Shown one piece after another: positions 10,969 to 22,960 of a DNA stretch of 64,000 bases. The notes under the pieces are model-generated. The model made no database searches, was not told the origin of the DNA, and worked only from the letters and a program-made list of their open reading frames with translations. How positions within the stretch are numbered: the first letter of the stretch is position 1; each line of letters opens with the position of its first letter. The stretch is from Pararge aegeria (Eukaryota > Arthropoda > Insecta > Lepidoptera > Nymphalidae), in assembly GCF_905163445.1 (NCBI RefSeq), contig NC_053184.1, forward strand, positions 4,402,001 through 4,466,000. Direction: 5' to 3'. A program made the position numbers and the translations under genes.

Positions 10969-11854
10969 TCTATAATATAAGCCTTAAAAAAACTAAATGC
11001 ATTTAAACCTAAAACTTATTTTCAAATTTAATTTAATTGACTTGAAGTGTATAGAAAACGATATTTTAACAAACTTTGAATAAAATCCATAGTTAGAGAC
11101 AGGATTTAAAGCTTGATTTGAGATTTAATTTTAAAGCTTACTATGAGGTTTGATCTGATCATGTAAGTACTTTTATTTAAATTTGTGAAGTTAATAATGA
11201 AGTCGTGTTCCCTTATGTACCTGTTAACAGATAGGGTAATTTTTTATATTACGAAATTATGAAAGTTCTGCTTTTTTATTAGCAAATTATTTTTTTACTT
11301 ATTATACAAAATGCTTTTTGAACTGACGATAACTCTCTCTACAAACAAATAGATTCAACATTTCAAAGTTTCAAAACCTTTCAAAATCATTGGCACTTAT
11401 AATTATCTTAAAACGCTTATGATAAAATTAGTGAAACAATAAATTGTACATGTTAAAGAATGCTGTTAGACAGACTGAAAATTAAATAACAGAAATAAAA
11501 CCAGCATTCATGAAATTTATTCTTGGAATGCCCTAACAATGATAGGAGCGAGCAGCCTATGCTACTGATGTAGATATCCTATTACAAAGCTTATTACATA
11601 GTGTTATTATACGAGTTATTTTGTTCTTCTGCTTCGATAATCTTTGAATTAGCTTAGGCTCAAACATTAATTTTGGCTGTAGGAGTGGAATATAATATGT
11701 ATCTTAAATTGAGGTATTTTAATATAAATTATTTTAATTGCCCTACTCATAATTGCTTACATCTAGTTTTCTATATTTTATTATTTGTATTTTGAAATAT
11801 ATTACAAAATGTTCATACTAAACCTCAATTTACTTGAAACGTCGAGCTAAAAGA
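10969..11854. other. Unassigned AT-rich stretch
   Basis: No element, exon or RNA gene recognised. Confidence 0.4.
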
Positions 11855-11995
11855 AAACGTTAGAGAACGGTGCGAATCAGTTAATTTAAAATTAAACGTT
11901 AGTTGAAAAAAGGCTGTTCACGAATTACCGGGTCAACTCATTAAATTACTCCGCGCCGCCTCTGCTCGCCTGGTACTTGTATTCCCCGTGTTGGT
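11855..11995 (+). repeat. Family L repeat, copy 1
   Basis: CAGTTAATTTAAA, GGCTGTTCACGAATTA and GGGTCAACTCATTAAATTAC followed by TCCGCGCCGCC recur in the same order at 35272-35412. Only these two copies are in the window; class unknown. Confidence 0.75.
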
Positions 11996-12954
11996 TTTAA
12001 AGAGACTAAAAACTAACTTTATTTGGCTTAAAATTGGTTAAGGATTGATAAAAGCGTCTGAAGTATAAATGAAACGTTAACCTTAGTATTATTAAAATTG
12101 TTGCTCATTATTATCAAAATGATAAGTATGAAATTATGATGATGATGATGATTATGAAAATAAGCTTATGCTTCCTTGAAATCAAGAGCATTTTAAAACA
12201 TGTTTCAGATGAAGTTATAACAATAGCTTTATTGATACTAAAACACCATGCTGCGAGTGAATAAAATTTTACACAACAATAAATTATTATGAAATTTATC
12301 CAGCAACACTAACCTTATATTTAACCGCGTTAGCCGGTTTTGCTTATAGGTTTCTTTATTTTATATTGTGATTAATATGACGTATATCAGTCCATCGTTC
12401 TCATCAGTATCGATCCAATACCCCATGCAAGCAATATCGATAAGCACAGCCTCCTTTTTTATAAGGTAGGGATTTAGAGTTTAGTCACAAGAAACTGCTT
12501 CAATGCGGGTCGACGGCTTAGGTAACATAGGACCTGACCTGAAACAATCGACCTTTTATTATTAATTGAAATAAGTTATCATATTTGGAAGGTTTTGATG
12601 ACAATGACCGGGACAGACGCTCGACATTTCCACGCGTCTCCCATTCATGGAAAAAGGATAAAGGGAAAATTTAAACTATATAGTATCATCTAGTTTCTGA
12701 CTTTGATTAAGGTTCCTTAACCAACGAAACCGTTTGGCTGAAGGATCTGCAACCAGGCCATACCACCCTTGGATAACAGAAAACAAAATACTCGCAGCTA
12801 ATTTCCATAAAAAACAAAACAATTGTTAAATACTCGTAGCAATGGATCCAGAAAGTTTGTTAACGCAATCCAAAGTAGGTACCTACACGTTTCAGATAAT
12901 TTGTAACTAAATGAGAGCGAATTTATACTCACAACCGACGAAGGTCCTCCTAGT
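11996..12954. other. Unassigned, short (ATG)n
   Basis: A five-unit (ATG) run at 12137-12152 may be the last trace of an RTE or SINE tail, but the flanks do not match either. Nothing else recognised. Confidence 0.4.
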
Positions 12955-13030
12955 CTATAAAGTTTTAGCTGTACTTGGAATTATTCATGAGTCATTCGGA
13001 GTTTTCAATTGATTATACTATTTATTTTGA
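12955..13030 (+). repeat. Family N short repeat, copy 1
   Basis: CTATAAAGTTTTAG, GAATTATTCATGAGTCATTC and TTGATTATACTATT recur in order at 27280-27350. Two copies only; origin unknown. Confidence 0.6.
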
Positions 13031-13439
13031 ACTTTGAGAATCGTTTGAAAGTCTGGTAACTTCTGCAAGAAATGCAAAGTCTTATATTTTACTTTGTGGC
13101 AGTGTGGTCTAGTATGGACAACGTAAGTCAATCCATTACGTCAGAAGAGCAATTTTTTATATTAGGTATATTTTTGCTTTCCCACTATATTCGTCATGTT
13201 AACTTAAATTTTCTTAACGTACTTATCATAAGCCCGTTTCGAGCCCTGTATTGAGCTACCATCAGATTTCTATGAGACTATTTTTGTTTAAGACCGAGAC
13301 TTAAGAACTTAATTGATTGTTAGCTTGATTTTAGCTTATCAATATGAGCCTCAGAAGATAATTGACCGCTTAACATAGGCAGCACCATAAATAACATGGT
13401 GATGCCTACCATCGTTTTGGAAGCGGTGGTAGCCAAGGG

Positions 13440-13699
13440 AAGTGGTAATAGCCTAGTTGTTAGGAATTCAAAACGCACACTTTTACGCAGTACTAACTTT
13501 TCTAAGTTATGTGTGTTTTAAAAAATTAATATAAAATTTGCTTCAACGGTGAAGGAAAACATTGAGAGGAATCTTACATACCTGAGAGTCTTCTATAATG
13601 TTCTCAAAGGCGTGTGGAGACAACTGGATCAGCGTTGTGTACTACGGTCTTAGCCCGTCTAATTGTGAGAGACCCGTGCCCTGTAGTGAGTGATCATCG
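13440..13699 (+). mobile_element. Family B SINE, head to tail
   Basis: Head AAGTGGTAATAGCCTAGTTG keeps a recognisable A box; the B-box region is worn to TTAGGAATTCAAAACGC. The body has CAACGGTGAAGGAAAACATT and CCTGAGAGTCTTCTATAATG, and the end reads GAGACCCGTGCCCTGTAGTG. The ATG tail has decayed to TGATCATCG. Confidence 0.85.
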
Positions 13700-14344
13700 T
13701 TTCTGCCGAAGAAGATCCGAAGCTGAACAAAGACGTATTTAAGAGCGATACTATATCATTAGTGGTCTATCACACTGTCACATTAGATATGTTAAGTAAT
13801 TGTATTCTTAATGGCGAAGACTATAGGTTTGCAATTCAAAAACAACTTAGCACCCCAAATTTCAAGCTGGTTGTTGGAACCTTAACTACAGGAACATAAT
13901 GTTCCTGTAAAGATTTAATTGCTTGATAGAAATTAAACTTTGTTGACACAGAATGCCTTATGGTTTCAGGAAACCATGTTAATTGGATTATTTATTAAAC
14001 GTAGGCGAATTATAAGAGTATGCAGAGAATTGGACGGTCAATTTATAGGTTGCCTAGCTACACGAACGCACCGCATTGCAAAATGGAGGAGTGGAAGCAG
14101 ATTTTTCAGTGCGTTACAAAGCCCAAGGGATAATCACGACTAGTCTGCTAATGCTGAAGCTGCTGAGACAATATGAAATATCGACTATCGTAAGTTAAAT
14201 TATTTATTATCTCGCATAATGTATATGAAACGGCTAACTACTACTAGTCAGTAGTAGTTTTCAGGAATACTCCAGTGTATCAACAAAGATATTGGCAAAT
14301 GAAAATAACCTCTAAATAATGAACTTATCTCCTGTAGCTAACAT
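13700..14344. other. Unassigned, two small palindromes
   Basis: ACAGGAACA-TAA-TGTTCCTGT lies near 13890 and AACTACTACT-AGTC-AGTAGTAGTT at 14236-14259. The two plus frames of 67-69 codons near 13690-14143 start inside or beside SINE sequence and are not gene-like. Confidence 0.45.
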
Positions 14345-14455
14345 TAAGTTGCCTTATCAAATCATAGCTCATAAACAAACACAAACGATAAGTTCGCTAA
14401 ACTAGGAATATAAGTAAATTGCAGCAGACGTGTCTCGTAAGATATTAGCTTGTGA
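14345..14455 (+). repeat. Direct repeat M, unit 1
   Basis: TAGCTCATAAACAAACACAA, GTTCGCTAAACTAGGAATAT and AGACGTGTCTCG recur as unit 2 at 14712-14825, about 365 bp downstream. The segment between the units is unrelated, so this is a spaced duplication or two insertions of one element. Confidence 0.75.
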
Positions 14456-14711
14456 ATTTTCTTGGTCATAAGTGGCAGATTCACTGCAATAATGCTAGAT
14501 ATTTATAAATCGTTTGCTAATGATATCAAATATGCTAAGGCCAATTTTATTGTTCTTTTCCAAGGATGCTGCGTGTTGGCTTCACCAGTCATTAGCATGC
14601 CTTTAGGAATTGCCTGAATGCTGTGTTAGTCCAACTAAGAAGTCAATCGACAAATACACCATCAAATAAGATTGGCGTAAACATTACTCATTCGCTATAA
14701 AGTTTGTTTGA

Positions 14712-14825
14712 AGCTGCTTTATAAAATTGTAGCTCATAAACAAAGACAAACCGAAAGTACGCTAAGCTAGGATTATGAGTAAATTATATCAGCAAGCACC
14801 AGACGGGTCTCGTGTTAAAATGACT
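14712..14825 (+). repeat. Direct repeat M, unit 2
   Basis: TAGCTCATAAACAAAGACAA, GTACGCTAAGCTAGGATTAT and AGACGGGTCTCGTG align with 14345-14455, with a small insertion near 14800. Confidence 0.75.
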
Positions 14826-15133
14826 TATTTTTAAGCAATTTCGTTAGCTCTTATATTTTCCAGCGTAATTTTAGCCATTTTCCATTTTCGTGACATAGTG
14901 TGATGATAAATATACTAAATTAAAATATACAGACGATACAGTACCAACCCAATAAATATTCTAGGTGAGGTTTTTCATTTATTGGATGCTAAATTTGCTA
15001 TTTTTTTAATGATAATGTTACAATAAAACTTTTTACTTAACTAATGACTTTAAAGTTCAAGCCCGCTTGAGATAGCGACAGAGTCCTATTTGTCCAAATG
15101 CTTATTGCGCGTACCTCTCAGCCTGGGGCCCAC

Positions 15134-15206
15134 TTCGCTGTGATATTGGAGTCGTGGTTGACGCAAAATACACACAGTGTGTCTACGACTCCGATGTCAT
15201 AGTGAA
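15134..15206 (+). ncRNA. Candidate RNA hairpin with G-U-only substitutions
   Basis: Left arm 15134-15157 and right arm 15183-15206 form 24 continuous pairs if transcribed from the plus strand: Watson-Crick pairs plus five G-U wobbles and no true mismatch, around a 25-nt loop. On the minus strand the same wobble positions would be A-C mismatches. The arm and loop sizes fit a microRNA precursor. No other copy of the arms was seen in the window. A worn foldback transposon is the main alternative, and no promoter or expression evidence is available. Confidence 0.35.
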
Positions 15207-16931
15207 TCAGGATAATAATAAAGTTAATTATATTTTTGTATATCTAAGTAACCAAAAAAGTATGTGGACAATTCTTTCTTTCTTAACTTACCAATATTTA
15301 TGTTCTTAGAGACTCAACTATGCCTATTAAATATTAAATCCTTGTTTTGCGGGATTTGAAATTTATTTATTATACGACTATATTGTTACGAAGCCCACAT
15401 AATTCGGAATGACTTTTTGTCATGAAAAGATGCAATAAGTATTATTTTGTATAATTTATTGCTTATGTGCGTGGCGGATTCCATTTCTTTGTGATATAAA
15501 TTGGGCAACATAATAGAATCAATCTAATATATTAATCAGATTTTTATATTAATCTCCTGGAATTAACTTGAGTATCTCTTCAGAAAATTTAACCACTCGT
15601 TAACGCATGATCGGATACTTGTTTATCAGTTAACAGTCCGTTAAAGGACAGGCCTAAAGTTAGCTAATTAACGAACATGAGACCAATCTCGAGTCATATC
15701 CTGTCGAGACGACACGAGTGGATAGTGTTTTTAGGGTCCAGTTGCTATTACGAAAAGCGTTCACGTCATTGCTTATTTCAGTAGCCAGTATTAGCTTCCA
15801 ACTACTCTATCCAGTTGATGTAACCGGACCATGCAGTTTTGAATTTCTGACATAGAAACCCGACATGTAAATAACAGAAACTTTTTAAGTTTGTGTTAGT
15901 AGCGTAGCGTTTAGAGTTAGTATATTGTTTGTACGGTTAGTTAGAGTTAATATAACATGAATAAGGAAATGAAGCACATCCTGTGAGAGGGCTGTTTTGG
16001 TGCGCTATTTAAATGAAAACCAAAAGTAAACTAATTTAATAACAGTAATAGTTTCTGCAGACGATTAATTCTGCGTGGACTTCAGAATTGGGTCTAGAAT
16101 GATAAAAGCTAAAGCGTAATAAAGCGTATATAGAATTTAGGGTGTAAGCTGTTTATTAATTGTTTATTTTGATCTAGCATCTTTTAATCAAAGCTTAAGA
16201 CAGTGTACCGTAGTACCTACTTATAACCAAAAAACATTATTTTAAACTATTGTCTATCCGTCTGTTTGTGACGGCTTTTCTCCGAAAACCAATTTTGAAG
16301 CTACTCACACGGGCAAATATAAAAATTTACATGGAGTAAAATATACAATTTTTTTTATTTATTAAATAGATCTGTAGCGGTATCCACATTACCGAACTAG
16401 ATGGTGCCACAAACTTCCTAATATGAATGTTCGGACCTCGGTCCCCGAGCACGGTCACCCGCTCGCAGGAAGATCTTCCTATTGTTGCGGTCGAGCGTAT
16501 CACCATAGCTCTCGTACAGATCTATATACGGGTGAAACTTCGGTTACAAGATTGTGTGAAACAAAAAGGTTTTTGGCATTCGAAATCTACATAGTTTGAA
16601 ACAACCTGTACAACCTGACCTTGAAAACACCCCAATGCAGATTATGGGATTAAAGTGTGAGAAAATGTTATGTAGTTTTTACAAATTAAACGCTGATGAA
16701 GTTGCAGGAAACCACTTATTTAAAAGTAAGAAAAATTTAGCTTCTGTCTTCGGCCATTCATCAATTATTAATACAGCTCACCCTCAGTCTACTGATTGGA
16801 AGCGATCGCAACTACCCGTAGGTGTGAATCGCGTGAATTTACGATTGGTTCGCAACACTATCGTTCTCTGCCAGTCATAAGCTTAGAATATATCATTGTT
16901 GAATCGCATTGGACTCAACGCTAACATAATT
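15207..16931. other. Large unassigned stretch
   Basis: No recognised element. CCGTCTGTTTGTGACGGCTT near 16260 resembles a block common in insect LINE 3' regions but is too short to call. The 94-codon frame at 16596-16880 has no recognisable domain. Confidence 0.4.
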
Positions 16932-17165
16932 GACGGCCGACTGGCGCAGTGGACAGCGACCCTGCTTTCTGAGTTCAAGGCCGTGGGTTCTATTCCCACA
17001 ACACGAAAATGTTTGTGTGATGAACATGATTGTTTGTAATTATGTATATGTTTTATAACATAAATTCATCAGTTATCTTAGTACCCATAACACAAGCTAC
17101 GCTTACTTTGAGGCTAGGTGGCGATGTGTGTATTGTCGTAGTATATATATTTATTTATTTTTTAT
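16932..17165 (+). mobile_element. tRNA-derived SINE, family A, best-preserved head
   Basis: Starts near GGCCGACTGGCGCAGTGG. The polymerase III A box TGGCGCAGTGG is at 16942-16952 and the B box GGTTCTATTCC at 16986-16996, one base from consensus, at a spacing normal for tRNA promoters. The body has TTTGTGTGATGAACATGATT and AGCTACGCTTACTTTGAGGC, GCGATGTGTGTATTGTCG precedes the tail, and the tail is TTTATTTATTTT. A central block with ATTATTCATAAAAATATTC, present in the 24505 copy, is partly deleted. It is the only plus-strand family A copy in the window. Confidence 0.88.
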
Positions 17166-18254
17166 TGTTCATTCGTTCAAAAATTGTATTGTATTTAAAT
17201 GCGGCTGCTGGTTCATCCCAAAAAGCGATAGTCTGCCACATCAAAGCCGCCAACACAGTTCTTATATTACTGCAATCTCTTTCTCACAGATATAGCTGTG
17301 CGTAGGTTCCTTTGATAAAGATTAAAACATATACCTTTTACATGTGATATGTTTTTGTTCTCCGTGTATCTTTTTACAAATAATACTTATTTCAAGTAGG
17401 CTTTCTTTAAATGCACTTTTGAAACATCAAGTACATCTATGGAGACTACCACCGGTTCGGGAGGTAGGTCTACGACTTAAAAAGACTATATTGCATACAA
17501 AAGCGTTACCATTCGGCCGATATAACTATAAATTTCAAAAAGAACATATGATTAAACTAAAAAAAATATCCAAATTAGTTTTTTAGCAATACTCTACCGC
17601 TTTCACTTGTATAAATGTTGGTATTTGCACCGCCCTTAGAAATAGATAACCTTCAAAACGTTTGTCGCCACAATTCAGCTTTTAGTTTAAGTACCGCTAT
17701 ATGAGGTCCCATTAACTGCAGTGACGGATCTTTTTGTCCCCCCTCCCCACCACTTTGTACGGGATAATACAACGCTTTGTATTCGTGTTTAGGGTGCAAA
17801 TCGCTTGTATATTTCACAGGCGAGATAGCCGACCGCACATTGTCATATATTTTGATTGCTTACTATTATTTACAACGTAATAACCATTATTACTCTTCAT
17901 ACTATCATTAGGCCTATATTTTGTAGTTTAGTGTTTCCAATTTACAGCGAAAACACAGCCAAAACTGTAAGGGCAATTTATATTTGAAAAATTGTACTAA
18001 ACCTAAATCTTTTTCATTTTAATTTTTTGTATCGCTGCTATTAGATTACATAAGATAATTAATCAATATATAAGCCTTAATAAAGTCCTGCCATGTAACT
18101 TAGGTATTTGATTGGAGTCAAGTTATTTTCAGTCCGTAAATGACTTCCTTCTTGTATCTCCAAAAATCAAATCTTCTTGAAATATCAAAGTTAAGAAACA
18201 AACGTTACACCTCGGAAGTCTATCATATGCAATGCTAACCGGTTTATTTGTTGT
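17166..18254. other. Unassigned stretch
   Basis: TCCCCCCTCCCCACC near 17740 is a C-rich run, not enough for a G-quadruplex. Frames of 61-91 codons carry no domain. Confidence 0.4.
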
Positions 18255-18655
18255 ATTCCGCAACAACCCATAAAAATACGTGGCTAACACGTGGGAGTGT
18301 TACCGCCATGCTTATTTCTGCCGCAAAGCAGCATTGTTGCAATGATGTATTCCGGTATAATGCATGGGGTTGCCGGTGTAATTTTTTTTTTTTTTATTTA
18401 GTTCGCAAAACTGACAGTCAACTGCTTACTCTAATATAAACTATATCACTATTTAGCATGTGTATACAATTGTGCCTTCTCGATGCGAACATAGCATGCA
18501 TAATGACAGGCACATTTGGCTTGACACCTATACGCCTCAGGTTGATGGTCACAGGATGGCACGTGCAGGACGTGTTCTTTGCGTGTTTAATCTTGCGCTG
18601 TTAATAGGCAATGGTTTCTCATCAGGTAGGTTATCTGATTGGTACATATAATATA
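18255..18655 (+). repeat. Dispersed repeat, family G, longest copy
   Basis: Order of blocks: TTTCTGCCGCAAAGCAGCAT, GGTTGCCGGTGTAATTTTTT, AATGACAGGCACATTTGGCT, CTATACGCCTCAGGTTGATG, GGACGTGTTCTTTGCGTG, CTGTTAATAGGCAATGGTTT. Other copies are at 885-1060 (minus), 24990-25085, 54413-54690 and 60062-60275 (plus). Here a poly(T) run and about 90 bp interrupt the middle. The family is conserved in block order but I cannot see end structures that would give its class. Confidence 0.7.
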
Positions 18656-18869
18656 TACAATTAAAAAAAAATTATGCACTCGCTGTGTTGATCCCCCAAA
18701 ATACCGTACATAAATAAAATAGTGAAGCTACCTCAGCACACGTTAAATTTACAATCAAAAAGAGCTATCGCACCGTTCAGATATTTTGTCTGGTCGTCAG
18801 GAATAATAGCAAATAAACGATGGTGTTAATTGTATAAAATATGCAAAAACACAAAATTGTGATTGTTTA

Positions 18870-19060
18870 ATATTATATTTCGCACAAATTAGCGACCTGA
18901 AATTTCGTTTCGAAAATTATTTTAACAACTGCGTCACACGCTCACGGGTTTAATATAATTTTGTGTTCTTGGATAAATTTCATAATAACTATTTGCTGTG
19001 TGAAATTTTAGTCACGTACTGGAATAGGATTTTATTATAAAGTTTTATGTCAAACAGCCG
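18870..19060 (+). repeat. Family K repeat, 5' part
   Basis: TTCGCACAAATTAGCGACCT, TTCGTTTCGAAAATTATTTT and TTATTATAAAG match 29755-29970 in order. The 3' blocks of family K (see 30010) do not follow here. Confidence 0.55.
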
Positions 19061-19579
19061 CTTCCAAAGAGCTTTAATATTGCATTATAATGTGTCCGTG
19101 AATTTACGCCTCCACCAAAATGGTGCTCCCCTGATAAAATTCCACCCGGAATTCCGTGGGGTAATTTCACAAAACTTCGTGTACACGCAGCTAAACGGTC
19201 CACCTGCGGGTAGCTGCCGCAGTTGCTATTCACACAGTGCGTTTAGTGTCATTCAGGTTTTGATGTTGTGTTATTAAATTAGTTTTTGCATATCAAACTC
19301 TGTATCGTCATATAAAATATACCTAATATATACCTGTTTAAACATCGCTTAAAGAATTATTACTTATCTATGTAATTGAGTAGTATGTAAGTTTATAATA
19401 GCATAAATATATATCACATATATCTATCATAGTATATATAAATTTATGTTGGTATTTGTGTAGTTAATATGTAAATGTAGTATGTATGTTCATGTAAGTT
19501 TGTATTACATTTCTTTTTTTTTGTTTTTTTTTGTAACTTACTTTATGCACCATCCATTTTCCACTCTTTTATCGGCTTC
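19061..19579. other. Unassigned stretch
   Basis: A GC-richer patch at 19100-19240 carries overlapping opposite frames (19045-19233 minus, 19047-19277 plus) with no domain. The rest is AT-rich with ATAT runs near 19400-19445. Confidence 0.4.
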
Positions 19580-19735
19580 GTACGCTCAGGTTGCCTTTAA
19601 AAGATCACTTTTAGTGATAAGGCCGCCTTTGCACCCTAGCACTAAGTACTATTACTGTTTTCCTTGTATTTTCCTTTTTTTTGCAGTGTTGCAATAAAGT
19701 TTTTCTATTCTATTCTATTCTAATCTCACTCGTTC
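19580..19735 (+). mobile_element. LINE-type 3' end, family F, (TCTAT)n tail
   Basis: CACTTTTAGTGATAAGGCCG, CCTTTGCACC, then TTGCAGTGTTGCAATAAAG with a polyadenylation-type AATAAA, and a short (TCTAT) repeat as tail. The same design (GATAAGGCCGCC, then AATAAAGTGT, then a short tandem tail) recurs at 40490, 43430, 46155, 55225 and 56880. It is typical of lepidopteran non-LTR 3' UTRs; no coding part remains. Confidence 0.65.
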
Positions 19736-20944
19736 TTGAGAAGCATATTGTGTTTGTTTACAGAAAGTTCGTAAAACAAAAATCAGAAATTTTTGTTTTA
19801 CGAATGTTCTGTCAAAAGCCTGAGCTAAAGAATTGGAGGCAAATTTGAGCTTTAATGCAATGCAAATAAGATCCATTTTACTTCGATGTTCAAGTATTTT
19901 GATATTCGAAAACGCTTTCCCGGTTGCGAGCAAATCTTGTACTATGGCTGCAGATGTCCGTTTTACACTAAAACAATGTATGTTAAAAATCTAGTTGTAT
20001 TCGCACTGATTTGGCCCGCAAACTGTTTACTCCCTCGGAATGCTGCTGCTTACTTGTGGCTAACCGCACGGTTGCAATACACACTGCGTATCGCTTGCGG
20101 CTTGTATCAATAAGAACCATTGTAAAGATCGTTTTAAATTTTTGAGAAGATAATACTAAAAAAACGCTTACCTATGGAGCATCTGTTTTTTTTTTGTTTT
20201 TATTTATTTCCTCCCTTTTTGTTATTCTTAAAACATGTTTTATACTGAAATGTTATGAAAGGTAGTTTATGTTTTAAGACACGTTGAAAAAGTTAGAGTG
20301 AATGTTAAACCTATTTCCATATGCACTGACTTCGCAACCCAAATACTTCTACATGTGTACGGATAACCGCGCGGTTGGTATTCGCTATTGCAGCGATACG
20401 TGGGTCACGTATCGGCTAGCTAAAATCGGACGGTTTGCTGCATAATGCGCTAGAGTTCCAATTATACGTGTTGCTAAAACTGCGTATAATAACAATACAC
20501 CTTTTATAGTAATGGCGATCGTGAACGAAACTAATATTTTTTACTAAAGTTCGAATTTCGAATACTGTATGAACAATGTAAGCTATAAATTGAGCCTGCG
20601 ATGCCGACTTCAATTAACTTTGGCGACACTTGACGAAGAATCATATTATTTTGTATCAGTATTTGGTATGGGATTACGGACTGTCAGAAAAAAAATATTG
20701 CTAAATTCCCAGTATTGTTCCTGACAATTTTTTAAATATCCTGAACTAAAAATCGATTACGGGATCTGTAATTGTATTAGCCATAAACTGTTATTTGTTT
20801 AATCATCGAAGTACCGTAATGAACATTGATTACAATTAAAGTTGCAATTACAATGTATCAGCATATAAAAATTTAATTATTAGATTGTAATTAAAATAAA
20901 TAGAATTTTATGTTTAGTAGCTGGTACAGTGATCTAACGCGTCC
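19736..20944. other. Unassigned stretch with a palindrome
   Basis: GATACGTG-GGT-CACGTATC lies near 20396-20414. Two distantly similar segments with CCGC(A/G)CGGTTG and GCGATACG-like text are at 20060-20110 and 20365-20415. No exon or known element. Confidence 0.4.
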
Positions 20945-21130
20945 CATAAAATATTCAGGGCGAAACTTATCCCATCTCCTCAGTCATTATTGCTAGCCAG
21001 TCAGACGATGAATAAAATATTACCAAGCGCATTAAATTGGCGTCTTGGGGTACACTGCGTAGTAATTTACATCTTTTACATCGCTAAAGCGTTTCTTTCT
21101 TAAAAAAAGCTTCGAATTTATAATGAAGAT
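20945..21130 (+). repeat. Family K repeat, 3' part, copy 1
   Basis: TCAGTCATTATTGCTAGCCA, GTCAGACGATGAATAAAATA, TTACCAAGCGCATTAAA and TGGCGTCTTGG match 30010-30195 closely. This is one of the best-conserved repeat pairs of the window. Confidence 0.85.
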
Positions 21131-21295
21131 TTTACTAGCGCTGCCCAAGGTATCGACCGTTTATTATATTCGCGTGTATTTTTGTAAATTCCTTGTTAAA
21201 TTACTTGTATTAAATAAAAAGCGGTCAAGTGTGTGTGGTGGTGGTGTATAATTCCGTGTTTGCTCGTTTAGTACTAATAACAATAATTAATATAT

Positions 21296-21415
21296 TTTTT
21301 TATATAAATAAATATATTACAACAATACACACATCGCCATCTAGCCCCAAAGTAAGCGTAGCTTGTGTCATGGGAACTAAGATAACTGATGAATATTTTT
21401 ATGAATGACACAAAT
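21296..21415 (-). mobile_element. Family A SINE, 3' half only
   Basis: TATAAATAAATATATTACAA through CGCCATCTAGCCCCAAAGTA to GATGAATATTTTTATGAATG, i.e. the tail side of a minus-strand family A copy. It stops before the tRNA-like head, as 5' truncation during reverse transcription would give. Confidence 0.85.
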
Positions 21416-21992
21416 GTGTTATTCAGAGCCAATTTTGCTCTCTTAATAAATCATAATCTATTTTACATAAACACATAAAATTTGGTATATTTATTGAAAC
21501 CCTAATTTTATAGGTACAGCTTAAACGGTTATTGAGATATTTATGTCTAAAAATCAGCATTTTCTCTTTATTTGACAAACATTACGAGCAGGTAATAGAA
21601 ATTTGAAATGTGTGTGTTTAAATAGGATAGCATCAGAAATCAGGGAATTTGGGAAATATTTTCCTTAAAATTTCAAAGTCATATAATAAGCTTCAATTTA
21701 TCCAAAATAATATGCTTTCTTAATTTATATTTTAAAATAGCAAACATTGTTGTAGCATAAAAAATAAAATATTATGTTTTGAATTTTCATCTTTAGAATG
21801 TTTTATATTCTTATAAATAAATTTCAGGATTATCTACAAAACTTGGGACCCGTTTTAATCTCAATTCTTTTGTCGATATAACCGTAAACCTCTCATATTC
21901 TTCATATGGATCTTGGCTTTAAATGTTTACATAAATTATGTTTTTAACGGAATTATAACATAAATAAACGCCAGAAAAACATTCATGTTAAT
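21416..21992. other. Unassigned AT-rich stretch
   Basis: No element recognised. Confidence 0.4.
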
Positions 21993-22140
21993 CCTGAGCG
22001 AGCACTTCTAACTTTTCGAAGTTATGTGCGTTTTTAATTTATAGTATGAAAATATCACTTGTTTTAACGGTAAAAAACTTGCATACCTGAGAGTTCTCCA
22101 TATTGTTCTTAAAGGTATGTGAATTCCGCCAATTCGCACA
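21993..22140 (+). mobile_element. Family B SINE, 5' and middle part
   Basis: CGAGCACTTCTAACTTTTCG, AAGTTATGTGCG, AAAATATCACTTG and CCTGAGAGTTCTCCATATTG. It breaks off after TTAAAGGTATGTGAATTCC; an RTE 3' end follows about 65 bp downstream, in the same orientation. Confidence 0.8.
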
Positions 22141-22204
22141 AGTGAAGCCGACGCTTTTCATGACGAAATATAAAAAATTTAAAACGAATTTTCAGATAAT
22201 GACT

Positions 22205-22374
22205 TATGGCTCTGATCAGTGGTCGCTAACTATGGGTCCCAAAAAAAGCCTCAGGGTCGTAAGGAGCCGCTGGACCCAAGCGGTACAAAACCGTGCTATT
22301 TAGAACTCCCTACAAAATACCTTAATCCAGATGTAAACGTCGATTGGTTGACATTATAATGATGATGATTATGA
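22205..22374 (+). mobile_element. RTE LINE 3' end, family D, deleted copy
   Basis: Contains AGGAGCCGCTGGACCCAAGC, ACAAAACCGTGCTATTTAGA and ACTCCCTACAAAATACC, which correspond to the C-terminal RTE motif SRW-QA-QNR--W-SL--TY (see 23957). A TATGGGTCCCAAA segment upstream matches the RTE GP-V region but with sequence missing between. ATG triplets at the end form the tail. Confidence 0.8.
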
Positions 22375-22799
22375 ATGCAAATAAAATCTGTAAATTCTTT
22401 TTCATCCATTAGAGCAACAACAGACAGACAAACACAAATGCATTCTTTATAACAGCCTTCTCTATCCAAAACGGAGATAAAAGATGAAAGTAATGATGAG
22501 AACTCTTGATTAAACGATTTTCATTCAGTAAAACAATACTTAACAAAAATAAAGAACATTTTATTATCACAGACGGAAAATGAAATCGTCGAAAACGCAA
22601 CTGGAACATTCTGAAAGAAACAAAAAAGAATATGCAAAAATGAACAGATTATGCAGACGAGAACCTTTAAATAATGCAAGTCAAAATAATTTCTGAATAT
22701 TTTTTTTTGCCTCGAAAGTTGCTTTATTTCAACAGATCTACTTATTTATTGAAATCTGAGTGTTGCCTGTAGCTACTGTCCGCTATTTGTTTTGGTTTT
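22375..22799. other. Unassigned AT-rich stretch
   Basis: No recognised element; only a 66-codon chance frame on the minus strand. Confidence 0.4.
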
Positions 22800-22915
22800 C
22801 CCAAAACCCCATAATTGCCGGGGCTAAAAGGTATAATATTATGTCGTTCGGACTATCTGTATAAGTTATCTATGTGCAAATTTTGCAAGATCAGTGCAGT
22901 CCTTGCGCCAAACAT
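22800..22915 (+). repeat. Weak family P segment (see 50880)
   Basis: GGGGCTAAAAGGTATAATAT, TCTGTATAAGTTATC and GCAAATTTTGCAAGATCAGT look like a worn version of the '...ATAAAA-G-GCCTAT...AAATTTCAT--AAATC-GTTCAG' text of lepidopteran LINE 3' regions, seen better at 50930-51030. Confidence 0.35.
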
Positions 22916-22960
22916 AGGTTTGTCACCAATATTCGTCACAACAACCAGACTGCATCCCTA

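Noticed and set aside
17735..17760. C-rich run as a G-quadruplex
   Set aside because: Only two long runs of three or more bases, not four.
19715..19735. (TCTAT)n as a telomere-like repeat
   Set aside because: Not the insect TTAGG unit; it is the tail of a LINE 3' end.
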